Shown here piece by piece: positions 1-12,900 of a stretch of 64,000 bases of DNA. Numbering within the stretch: the stretch's first letter is position 1; every line of letters begins with the position of its first letter. The position numbers and the translations under genes are program-made. The DNA comes from Lutraria lutraria (Eukaryota; Mollusca; Bivalvia; Venerida; Mactridae). The stretch lies in the NCBI GenBank assembly GCA_964023205.1, contig OZ026835.1, forward strand, positions 4,484,414 to 4,548,413, written 5' to 3'. The notes under the pieces were generated by a model. It saw only the letters and a program-made list of their open reading frames with translations, was not told the origin of the DNA and did not search any database.

Positions 1-373
1 CGGGGCGGAGCCAATTTTGACCCTAGGGGAATAATTTGAGCAATCTTTGTAGAGTTCCATTAGACAATGCTACATACCAAATATCTCAGCTCTAGGCCCT
101 GTGGTTTCAGACAAGAAGATTTTTTAAGTTTTTTCAATTTGTTGCCATAGCAACCAGAATTTTTAATGAAATTTAATTTTTTGAACAACTTTGAAAGGGG
201 ACCACCCAAGGATCATTCCAGCCAAGTTTGGTTGCAATCGGCATAGCGGTGTAGGAGGAGATGTTGTTTTAAGTAAACATGGACGCCACGTATTCGTAAC
301 GACGCACGACGCACGTTGGACGCAGGGCGATCACAAAAGCTCACCCTGAGCACATTCGTGCTCTGGTGAGCTA
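1..373 (-). repeat. Family A dispersed repeat (GC-box unit), cut by the window edge
   Basis: Reverse-oriented copy of the family seen at 8530-9350 and 15478-15800. Shared landmarks are CCTAGAGCTGAGATATTTGG, CAAAATTGGCTCCGCCCCG, an RFX-like GTTGCCATAGCAAC (141-154), and the outer part around TGCCGATTGCAACCAAAC. It ends in a stretch containing repeated ACGCACGACGCACG-type sequence and a TGAGC...GCTCA inversion. This is non-coding repeat DNA of unknown class. Confidence 0.75.
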
Positions 374-559
374 AAAACTCTATGCAAAACAGCATTTATT
401 TAAGCCGATTGAAGAGAATATTTGACCCATATTTTATCTGCTAGATACCGACATTAACGGTAAATGCGTGCGCATGCGCTCTCGCGCGAATATCCCTAGG
501 CACTGTTTTTCAGCCAGTTTCCGTCCGTTGCGTATCCCTGTAATATAGCATCCCTGCCT

Positions 560-800
560 TAGTTTAATATATCTTACTGTTTAAAATGGACATCAAGTGG
601 GGGTAGCTGACTTAATTCAATGTATTTTACCGTTGAAAATGAAATGGACTATATATAGATGCATTAGTTAAATATATCTTACTGTTGAAAATGGACATCC
701 AATGAGGGTACAAATGTAGGTGCCTTAGTAAATATATTTTACTGTTAAAAGTGGACATCCAGTGAGGGTAGGTGCATTAATTGTTTAGTATATTTTACTG
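560..800. repeat. About 53-bp tandem repeat upstream of MRPS31
   Basis: About 4.5 degenerate units begin near 561, 611, 664, 724 and 777. Each carries a core like TATATCTTACTGTTGAAAATGG followed in most units by ACATCCAGTGAGGGTA (shown here as two adjoining pieces of one unit). Spacing varies from 50 to 60 bp. The array ends about 120 bp before the MRPS31 ATG, so it lies in or next to the promoter or 5' UTR. No function is evident. Confidence 0.7.
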
Positions 801-923
801 TCAATAATAGAATAAGAAGTTCATTTCGAGAGACGGAGTCCGGTACTCCATACTTTTTATTTCTTACCAGAAGGCGGAGTTACGGAATTTAACGAACCTA
901 CCTCTACTGGTGTCCTCGCTCTG

Positions 924-3900
924 ATGGTGTCTCTTCAACGATTGCCAAAAATGAACGGAAGCAGAATAGCCAAATGCATGTTTTGCAGAATTCTACACTC
1001 AGTCAGCCTTAACAGACGAATTCATAGTATTCATAGATTAAGGTATAAGCCATATTTATAACTATTTCATTCTCGTGCAGATATATGTATGAATACCTAC
1101 GAAAACACGACATTTTCATGCTGTCGGCGGTGTTACAGTAAGTTTCGCTACTTACATAGAATCCTGAAGAAACGTTCCTTAAGGTCATGTGGAAATAATA
1201 TCATTTGATTCTTATATTAAAAATATTTTTGGCTATTTTTATACCCCCAGATATGAAATATATGGGGGGCTATATTGGATTCACGCTTGACGGTCGGTCG
1301 GTCGGTCCGTGCGTCTGTAGACACAATTTGTCCGGAGAATTTCTCAGCAACTACTTACAGGATTTCAATGAAACTTCACAGAAGTGATCAGTAGTAAGCC
1401 TAGTTGTGCTAGCTTAAAGCATTTTTCGTTCGGATTCATTTTCACTGAGTTATGTCCCTTTGTTGTTTTTATTCAGTATATACAATAGGCAAATTTTGTC
1501 CGGACAATTTCTCAGCAACTACCCACAGGATCTCAATGAAACTTCACAGAAGTGATCAGTAGTAAGCCTAGCTGTGCATGCTTAAAGCATTTTTCGTTCG
1601 GATTAATTTTCACTGAGTTATAGCCCTTTGTTTTTTTCATACAGTATATACAATAGGCAAATTTTGTCCGGACAATTTCTCAGCAACTACTCACAGGATT
1701 TCAACGAAACTTCACAGAAGTAATAAGTAGTTAGCCTAGTTGTGCATGCTTAAATCATTTTCAGTCATGGCGAAAGCCGTCGGACCATCGGACATGGCCG
1801 ACGAGCGTCCATTTTGGGCCGACGAAACTGCAGTTCGTCGGTCCAAAAAGTCTGACGATGTTTCTGCAGAAATCGCTGAAAATTGTGTTTATTTTCGTGT
1901 GTTTTAAGTGATTATCACGTGTATTTTTATCTTACGCGCACTATACCGGTGTCAATATAAACATGAACACGCTGACGGATAAATGAAAATGTGTACGTTC
2001 GTGTTGTTGTTTAGAATCGACATTTCTCGATCTTGGTACTTTCATTTTACAAATCAATGTGTAGCGATGAAGTCAAAACATCACCGAATATAACTAATTA
2101 TCATAATCATGAATAAACGCCCGCTGTACGGTCCGATTCCGGTATTTGATGGTCATTCGGAGACGTATCTTAGTTATTACCAAAAAAATGTAGAAATAAA
2201 ACAAAAATATTTTATGCTGTTGTGTGCATGTCTAGTTTTTGAATTGATTACATGTAATGAATGAAATAAAATTTAAAACATAAGATATGTTACTCTTGAA
2301 GATGATTGACTTTTTGTGCTTTTGTTTATAGACTTAGCAAGAAAAATTATGTTCATTGATACATGGTATTTATTAATCAGAATAGTTAAAATAAATTATA
2401 TGAAAATAGTAACACATAGAAATGATCACAATGAAGGCAACTGGACACACTTAAAATTGATGATGAAATAAAAGAAATTCAACCCTTTCCAATGTGCTAA
2501 CTTTTTTCAAATTATCAGATGGACAAAAAATATTTTAGTAATATATTTAAAGAGATTATAAATATATTTATTTATGATGTGTATACCATGATTATACACA
2601 TGTAAAATAAAAAACACTTGGTCAGTGTGAGCCCTGAATGTAATACCTGTAAGGCAATAACGTGTCTTTAAAGGATATTGTTTTAAAAAACATCCCTTTT
2701 TCACTAGATTTTTTACTCTGGATTTTTTTTGGTCTGATGGATTCTCATTCGGTCTGATAGATCCTGTAAGCCCGTCAGACCGAATGTCCTACTGAGTCCA
2801 AAATCCTTTCGCCATGACTGCATTTTTCATTTGGATTGATTTTGACTGAGTTATAGCCCTTTGTTTTTTTCTACAGTATATACAATAGGCAAATTTTGTC
2901 CTGACTATTTCTCATTGACTACTGCCAGGAATTCTATAAAACTTCTCAGAAGTGATAAGTAGTTAGCCAAGTTGTGCATGCATTAAGCTTGTCTTGGTTG
3001 GTTAAATTTTCACTGAGTTATGGCCCTTTGTTGTTTTTTATACAGTGTATATACAATATCTCAGTAACTACTCATAGGAATTCAATGAAACTTCACAGAA
3101 GTTATAAACAGTTAGCCAAGTTGTGCATGCAATAACCAGGTTTTGTTTGGATTAATTTTCACTGAGTTATGGCCCTTTGTTTTATACAATTAGGTAAATT
3201 TTGCCCGTACCATTTCTCAGCAACTACATGCAGGAATTCAGTGAAACTTCTTAGAAGTGATAAGTAGTTTGCCAAGTTGTGCATGTCCACAATAGGTTTT
3301 GTCCAAGTAAATTTTAATGAGTTATGACCCTTTGTTATTTAATGTATATTTAGAAACTGGTCAGGATATATCAAAGCAACAATTTGCAGGTATTAAAAAA
3401 TGAAAATGCATTATATTTCCCTCTGTAAAATGTAGCAACTGTGTCAAGGCCGCATCTGGGGGTATTCATCACCTTTAGTGATAGTTCTAGTTCTTCTTCT
3501 ATCTGGTAAAGTGCAAGGCACACTCTGAGGCATTAACACTGTACTTAGGTACTTTTATTTTGATTATAGTTTATTTCTTATTCAAAGACTGTAAGGTCTT
3601 TGAAAATGAAGTATTACAGTCCCAATTACCGCCTACCTTACTCTTTACTAGTGTTACAATGCACGACAGTACAAGTCTGCAATCATACAACCATTTAATC
3701 CTCATAGGCAATTCTTGTTGTTGTCGAAAAACATAAAAATACTCGCAATAACAACAAAATAATACATCAACTGATCGCATTTCTTGACACACTGACGTCC
3801 ATATTGATTTTTGCTTGATGACATTATTACCGCCTATCGAAATAACGTAACGCGGGAAATTCTTGCGTCAGTACTAAACTCCAACCAATGTGCGGGCCAT

Positions 3901-6900
3901 CTAGCATTTGCGAAAATATCAAAACTGTGTTTTAGTACAGTTATAGATCTGATGCATAAAAATGCGACTCATTTATATAGCAGTGTTAATTTGAATTGAA
4001 TGCAAATGGCAGTATGAACGTTAAATTGACTTGACTGTAGAAATGATATAAATCATCTGTGAAAAATGTTTTAAAGTCGCGGTAGGCAATGTAAAATAGT
4101 CTGGTTCCCTGCAGACAAATGCCAAGTGGAAACGGAAGTGGAGGCGATGCGCATGTGCAAGTTATTGATATTATCCGGGCATCGGCGGTAATACGGTCAC
4201 TGCAGAAATAGGCATTCAAGGGATAATAAGTATGCATTATATTGCTGAACATCATTAAAGTGAATTGTTCTTGAAAAGCTAACAGGTAAACTACTCAAAT
4301 TGAGTCACGTTCACTTTCCTACTGTAGTGGTGTGGTACATTGTTTTTATAATGCAAGACTAGCTCATACAGTTGGTAGAGTAGCAACTTGCAAGCAAGAA
4401 GTCACGGGTTTGAGCCCCGCATCAGGTACATTATTTTCCTCCTCCTACAGTGCTAAACACACAAATTTCCATAAACATGCAGGTTTTTTTTTGGTATTTT
4501 GGGAATATGACCCATACCCTTGAAATTGGGAATTTTCGCGGTGTTTTAATCAAAATTGGGAAAAAATGTATAACTACAATTTTTGCACTGTTCAACTTAA
4601 TCCACTTATTCTCCCATAGAACAGTAGCAGAATAAGGTATTTACTACCAATAGCGATGTTGATGAACTTATGAAATTAATTAGGGCTGTCCCGATATGGC
4701 TGCGTACCGGTACAGTGCTGAACAATATGCGTATCGTATCGGAAGGTCTCGTATCGGCCATATCGTTTTTTTTTTATTTTATATATCAAAAAAACTCTTA
4801 GAATGTTGAACAACTGAACTAAATTTGCGAATTTACTATCGTATCATCGTCGACAATGCTTACTCAACTAATATCCGGGATTCCATTCTCTATTTATAGA
4901 CATTAGCAGCATGAGGTAAAGCTAGACAACGAATTCGATTCAAATACTAGTACTAGTATTCAGATTTTGTCAAGTAGAAATTGACTGATAATTTGTATTA
5001 CGCCACCATGTAATTTTACATAAAAATATGGCAGCATTTTGGTTTGCCGATTATTGAAACAAGCACGTAGTTGTCTGTAAGAAGTATCAACGCGATGTCA
5101 AGTATAGTGGTGGGACTAGTAATCTTAGAACAAATATGTCTCACCATCATATGATTAATTATTCATTATTAATTTAGTATTGTTAATCAATTTGGCAATT
5201 ATGACTCTTATTCTTTAAACAATTTTATGTGGCTAGGTTCTATTCTTGATATGAGGTCATTTATGGGACAGAGATTAAAACTTGCTTCTGTTATAATATT
5301 TCTCATAATTATTAAATTTCCACAAAATCAACTAACATACATGTTAATCAAATTGATGACTTTAAGTACAAGACAATTTTAGTTTTACATCTTTTAAACA
5401 GTTAAGTAGGACTTTCGACCACCAAACATGTATGCAGAGTTCCCAAAAAACATTAATATTACGTCTTTCATTACTTTGAAATATTTTTATATCGTATCAT
5501 TGATATCGCATATCGCTAGTACCGTATCGCAATACGTATGTATCGTATCAGCTGAGATCTGTATCAGGACAGCCCTAAAATTAATAAAAAAAAAAATTTG
5601 GATTGGGAATTTTTGGCTGTGAATTAATTGGGTAAAAAAATGCTATTTTCCATTGGGAATATGACTGAATTTCGGCTATAAAATCGCCCCCAAAAAATCC
5701 CTGACACTTGTACAGTGTAATAAATTACACTAAATTAAAAGATGACAAATTTGCTATTATTTCAGACTATTCTTTATCTCGACAAACCAAATGATATGTC
5801 AGACCTGCATCAATAGAGGCATGAAGATATATCTTAAGCTCAGCTGTTAACTTAGATTTAGAGGATGATTCCTTAACTATAAAAATTTTAATGGTCAACA
5901 AGACGAAATAAAAAAAGTCATATTTAATTACAGTGTTTTTTCTCTCTTCATTGGGAAGACGCCTTAGCCTGTTGAGTTTGATTTTTTGGGAAAAATGCAT
6001 GATTTTAAAGAAATTTTCAATTGGGAAGAGGGCTATAATAGGCCTCTGTTATAGAAGATGAAAAATCACTGAGTTATGATACCCAGAACAGTCTTTGAAT
6101 TAGTGGGTTGTCCCCGCCCGAAAGGATTGTGTTCCTTCATAAAGTATATAGTCACGCAACCTGTCACAAAAATTAATTCAAAGATTGCCAGAACTAATCA
6201 AAGATAACAATTTTGCAAAGGCATCTTCTTCTTCACCTTGCTACATGGTCAGTCCTGTACTATGATGGTGTTGATTTGATCAGTGAATATTTTTCTCTTT
6301 TCAGGCTTGTCCAAGCCTCTATTTACAAAAACTATGGAGTTAGCTTTACTACATATCAGAAACTATTGAAGCAAAATGATGATGTGGATTCAGGAAGTAG
6401 CTCCAGTGATAGTGATAGCAGTGACTCAGATTCAGATAATGAACAGTAAGTTTATACATTTATTCCATTTCCTGTTAGTTCGATCTACTTATAATTTTTT
6501 GTCTGAAACAGATCCTGCTTTAAATTTTGATTCCTATATATTGTCAGATTTAGCGATGTGGTATATTGTATTTATAAATTGACTATGATATTCTCCAGCC
6601 CGATAAGCTCAGTAAGCTCAGGAGGTCGCAGGTTCGAGCCCCACATCGGATACATTATTTTCCTCCTTTTGCAATTTTAGAGAGGAAATGAAGTGTGTGA
6701 CATTCATTTTTATGTCTCTGGCTCAACTGTCAAGTTTATAGTGTCTTGTTTTTATTTACATTTACAGCAGATTTATTTTTGCATGTACCATATTTTTTAT
6801 GTTGTAGGTTGAATACTACAAGAACAAAAGCTGATGACCTTTTATCCAAGTTGCAAAAAACAGAAATTATAGAAGAAAAGAGAGCAGAAAAACAAAGGTA

Positions 6901-9900
6901 AGGTGTAGATACCTGTGTCTGCAAATCCAAACTTTTTAACATCGTCCTTGTTTGTTTCTGGTTAGCCAACACCTTCCCTAATTTTTCCCTGCAGCCCTTG
7001 ACTTTTTAGTCGGCTCAAGGAACAGTACACCCACATTCTCAATTTTTGTACTTTCCATACACTTTCAAGAGCAGAAAATAGCCCTGACCAACCTACCTAT
7101 GTTTGAGCATCATGTTATTATCAGCATTTGTCTTGTTGTACGTGATCAAATCCTTGTTTTTGGGGTTTTGTTCATCTTCAATGAATAGTCAGTACTCACA
7201 CAGCTTAGTTCTTTATACTTCATTTTCATATATAACAATAATCTTGTTTATTACAAATATTATCTGCAGATTTTAGGCTGTGTTTTGTGACTGAAAATCA
7301 TTAAACCACTTTGCTCAACTTTTATGATTTAATTCACGTTGAGCTGAACTCCTGCCAGTTGTTTGTCAACCTTTGCTAACTATGAGCCATATTTATAATT
7401 TGTAAATTTATTGAACCTGTCATTATCATGTTTGTTTGTTCTTGCAAACATGATCAATAAAAATGAACATACATGTATAATAATAATATAATTATATCTT
7501 TTAAGTGACTGGTCTGTACTTTTCAATGCTGCGCAAAAATCTTACTATGATAGAAATACATTGCCTAATTATTGTTTATTTTCATTGATAGGAGCTGTAG
7601 ATGCTGTAATTTACTGTACAACACAATTTTGTAAGAGTTGGTGCCCTTGTGGTCGAGTGGTTAAGGTAGCTGATATCAAATCACTGTGACCTCTCACTGA
7701 TCAAGGGTCGTGAGTTCGAGCCCAGTAAGAAAGTAGGCAGTCGTTCTGGAGTATAGGAGTCTAGTAATTGTTCTTCCCAGGAATGATGGTTAGGTGAACT
7801 GTTCGCCTCATATGACTCTGACTGAAAAGGCACATAAAACTCAAACAAACGAAATTAATTTTCTGATAAATCAACCTTAAGTTTTATCAGTGATCTTGTA
7901 TGAGTGATGCAGTGCCATCATAAGCTCTGTATAGACATCATGGACCTCTGGTTCATGTATCATTTGTGATTTAAAACAATTATTTTGTTTTTTTAGTGCT
8001 AAAAAATCAGAAAATTCAAGTTCAGAGATGTCCGATTTGTTTGAGCTTTTGAAGAAGAATGAAAAAAAAATCACACCTGGGACAACAACAAAAAGTAACC
8101 AATACAAAAAGATAACTGAAATGGTCAAGGACAGGTAAGAATTGCTGCTTTCAGGTTAAATTTATACAACTTTCTGTACATACCTTTATTTGCCTATGTC
8201 CAATAAAGAGGACACACTCAATGAGTACTGTATTTTCACATTAGCATGTAACCTTTCTAAGCGATACTCCTTTTTTACCTGATTTGTATGTATGTATGTG
8301 TGATTCTTTTTTTACCTGCAAAATTTAGCAATAATTAATTCTTAATTTGATTGGACAAAAATTATAGGAAACACACAGTGTTATTTTGGTTTGAATAGGT
8401 TGTGGTATTATTTATATTTGTTAATCATAGAAACCCTTGCTTGTCATGAAATTATGGTGCTATCTGGATTTTATTTTACATACATTTGTATTAATATTGT
8501 CAAACAATACATTTTCATGAATGGATTACATTTGATCACCCATCGTTCGTCTTGAAGTGGCGTCCTTATTTACTTAAAACAACATCTCCTACACTGCTAT
8601 GCCGATTTCATTAAAAACTGGTTGCTATGGCAACAAAAAGAAAAAACTTTAAAACTCTTTTTGTCCAAAACCACAGGGCCTAGAGCTGAGGTATTTGGTA
8701 TGTACATTTTTGTAGCATTGTCTAATGGAACGCTAGAAAGTGTGTCCAAATTATTTCCCTATGGTCAAAATTGGCTCCGCCCCGGGGGTAACTTGATTTT
8801 ACATATACTTATATAGGAAATTTAAAAAATCTTCTTGTCAAAAACTACAATGCCTAGGGCTTTGTATAAATTACTGTCATAGGGTCAAAATTGGCCCCGC
8901 CCCAAAGGTCACTTGATTTATATAGACTTATATAGGAAAAGTAAAAAAATCTTCATCTTTAAAACTGCAAAACCTAGAGCTTAGATGTTTTGTTTGTGGC
9001 ATTGTCTAGTGGACCTCTACCAAGTTTGTTCAAATTATGGCCCCGGGGTCAAAATTGGCCCTGCCCTGGGGTTTATTCTATTTTGTATAGGAAAATTTAA
9101 AAAAGCTTCTTCTCTGAAACCACAAGGCCTAGAGCTAAGATATTTGGTATGAAGCATTGTCTAGTGGACCTCTACCAAAGTTTGTTCAAATTATTGCCCT
9201 AGGGTCAAAATTGGCCCCGCCCCGGGGGTCACTTGATTTATATTGGCTAAAGATAGGAAAATTTGAAAAATCTTCTTCTCCGAAACCACAAGGCCTAGAG
9301 CTAAGATATTTGGTATGTAGCATTGTCTTGTGGACCCCTACCAATTTGATTGGCCATGACCTTTTTTCCAAAAATTGGGAAGGGGCCTTAGCCCTTCATT
9401 TTGGCCAAATTTTGAGAAGGTTAGATTACTGAGTTTGAATTACATTGTACTTTTGGGAATTTCTTGCCTAAAATTTGGAAAAAAAACAGCCTTTTTGCAA
9501 TTGGGAAGTCACCAAATTTCAGCTTCTGTTATAGAAGGAAAAAAGACCATGCTCTTGTTTATTAAACTAATATTCTGGTTAATGAAGAGGGTCCAACATG
9601 TTAGCATAACCTGGAGATTGATGACAGAATCTTCATGATTAGTTACTGGTAGGTCCTTAATTTTCCATTCAGTTAGATTTAGGCAAATACATATTTATCT
9701 CATTTGATTCCCAGTACAATAACACACTCCTTATAATCTGAGCTGAAAATAAAAACAAGTTAGTTTGAAGTGCTCCGACTCAGAAATTTAGCACTGGGTA
9801 GGTAGGTAGGGATTTTTTTTACTATATAACAATATTTTTTTTTAAATGCCCCAAAATATTTGATTTCATTCTTTTTGCACTCCAAACAATTTTATTTTTA

Positions 9901-12900
9901 TTTTCAGTCCTGTACATATCAGAAAATCACTGATGCATTTCATGTTTTGCATTTACCGGTATTTATTTTCCAGTATCGACACAGAGCTGGTGTCGGAAGC
10001 TCAGAATCTATCGAAAGTTCTACCTGGAAACTCCCAAGAAAATGAGTCCAAGTTACTAGGGCAACTGTTGCAACAGTTTAATACCACAGCCAAACAAAAA
10101 AGTGGTGAAGCATTAAAGAAAAAAGATACTCCTAAAACTTCACAGCAATCACTGAAGTAATGTAGCATGTTGTTTCACTCTGTTTTATATTTTACTGAAA
10201 ATTGTATTCTCTCATTTATTATGGCTAGTCAGAATCAACCCACCAAGACAAAAAATTCTGTCCTCTAGCCAAAGTATTTTTTCTGCTGAAAACCATTTTT
10301 TTGTGCTTTTCAAGCAAATTACATGTCCATAATTCAAGACGAAACCTTATTACCATCTTTGATTAATTAATCTAAATTTGGGTCAGTTTTCACTGAATTA
10401 TTAATTTCTTAATGAAACAAAGCCTTTTGCACTATTTTGCCAAAACATCAACTGAGATGATTACTGACTTATGACTTTTATGTTTATTTAGGTTTAGCGC
10501 CATTTTCCAACAATTTTATATACAAGTTTTATATGGAGGCTGATTCACTTTACCAGTTCTGGACGGTATTCTAACCAGTACTAACTTACCCTTCCACAAG
10601 GAACCAATAGCTTCTCCACAAGACTTTGTTCTCAAATTTTCATTGATGGGTATAACCTGCAGCGACTGGGGTTGGAACCCAGATCGCTGGCTTTGAATCC
10701 AGATTCCAGTGCACTAACTGCTGGGCCACGGTCAGGGTCTGTTATTTGTGATTGAAAGATAAACAAAATGAATGTTGTAAAAACTTGAAATATACTTATT
10801 CGTTTTCTTACTTTTCTCAGGAACGTAATGGAGGGATTGACTGTGCAAAAGAAAACAGAAGGTAAAACGTGTGTCATATAATACTATTTGTTTATTCAGG
10901 TGTAGGAGTGATTCCATTGTATAGGGATGTGGGAGATTGTTGTTGTCAGACTCAGGAATTTATAACAAAATCACCTGTAATTTAACAACCCATGCTTCAG
11001 CTATGGTCATTTCAAAGTCACCTCACAGAGAGGGGAGATAAGATACAGGGAACCAGGCATTTATATCCCTACTTTATTCTAATACTGTTTCCTGGTTCTT
11101 CATCGTACCCAGTACAAAGCACTGATATACACATCACTTTTTTCCTGTGATTTTCTAGATACAGTTCTTGGCTCATTAGTTTGGTTGGGGACACTAAAAT
11201 GCTATCTCTGAAATATTGAAAGGTGGAACCATGGCCTTTTGTTATTAATGTTAAGTAGTCCAGAGTGTTGCCACTTGACCACCAATTACCCCTTATAAAT
11301 AAAAGAAAAAAGTTACTCAAGACAAATATTGCCCAAGAGTGGTCCGTAATTGTCATTTTTACATTTTCAGTAAATCAATGGAAGTGAGCCATTTGAAAGG
11401 ACCAGTAACATAAGATTACACCACATTCTGTATCAATGTTTTTTTTTTGCACCCTGCATCTAGTGTTGTGAGGGAATATAGTATTTGTCTTGTTTCAAAA
11501 TGATTTTTCCGCAATTTTCGTAATTTTCTGATTTTATGAATGAATAATTAATTTTCAGATTCTTATGGTGATGGTTTTGATCGTATTAGAGAAAAGCAAC
11601 CAACATTTAGGTAGGAATTGAAACATAAAGCAACAAACATGAAAGGACATATTTATTATAATTTATTTTGATTTGTCAGCCGAAATGAATTTCTGAATAT
11701 AATAGTTGTTAAAGGGGCATACCCTGCAACTTGATGCATCTAGAATCATAGAAAATGTTGATAAATTAGAAGCCTGTAAAGAAAAAAAAGTGGCCGAAGG
11801 TAATTCCAGACAAAAATTCCTTCAATTAACAATAGAAATCACAAAAATATATATCTGCGACATATACATTTAGTCATGGGTATTAGACATCTTTGTTTTA
11901 GTCAATATCAGTGCTGAGCATGTTCGCAGAGTTCCGTAAATGATCTGAGAAATTTGAAGTGTGCATGCCCATAGTTTCCATAAAAGATCGGAAAATCTTC
12001 GGAAGTTTGTGTTGCACAATTTTTGGGTGGAAGCGATTTATTATTTATATCTATGATTTTTAGCAGCAAGTACCTGAACAAGCCATTTTACAACCAAAGT
12101 TATTTTTGCAACTATCAATTATGTATTATTTTACATACGTCTGGCAAAGTTTTTACACTTTCACAGAATTTTTGTCATTTGTAGGGTATGCCTCTTTAAG
12201 GCCTAAATGAAGTCCAGGGAAGCTGTGTAGGATAAATGCCCTCCATGATATAAATGAAATAAAGTTGAAAATGGTGTTTAATCTGATGAAATAAATACAT
12301 GTAAATTTAAATTAATAAGATAATATTTGACTAATACATTTCTATGACTTTGTTGTTGTGTGAATTGAATATAGATGTTTTATATAGGTTAATATTTATG
12401 TATTCAGGCCCTCTGGTATTGGATTGTTTACTGGGAAGCCACTTGGAATATTTTCAAAGGAATACATGGAAACTGCTAAAAAAGGTTTGGTTCATGTTTT
12501 GGTCAAAACTTATACTGAACTAGTCTTATTTCTTTTACAATGCACTATGCGGTGATAGTTACTTAATTCAGATTACTCAGTCAGTAGATTCCAGGACTGT
12601 TAGTAGAGTATTAAAAATCTTTTAGATCCTGGGGGCGTTATTTGAATAAGATAGTTATACCCTGCAAATGAAGTTTGAGAAGTGGGTATATTGGAGTCAC
12701 TCTGTCTGTCGGTTGGTGGGTCAGTCAATCTGCATACAATATCACAAGTTTGTGGAGCTAACTACTTTCACATTCTTTAAGCAAATGTAATAAAACTTGA
12801 AATGTGTTATCATCATGAAGTGTAGACGTGCAAGACACTATTTTCATGGCCAGCTATATGCACATTTCAGAGTTATGTGCCCTTGAACTTAGCCATTTAG

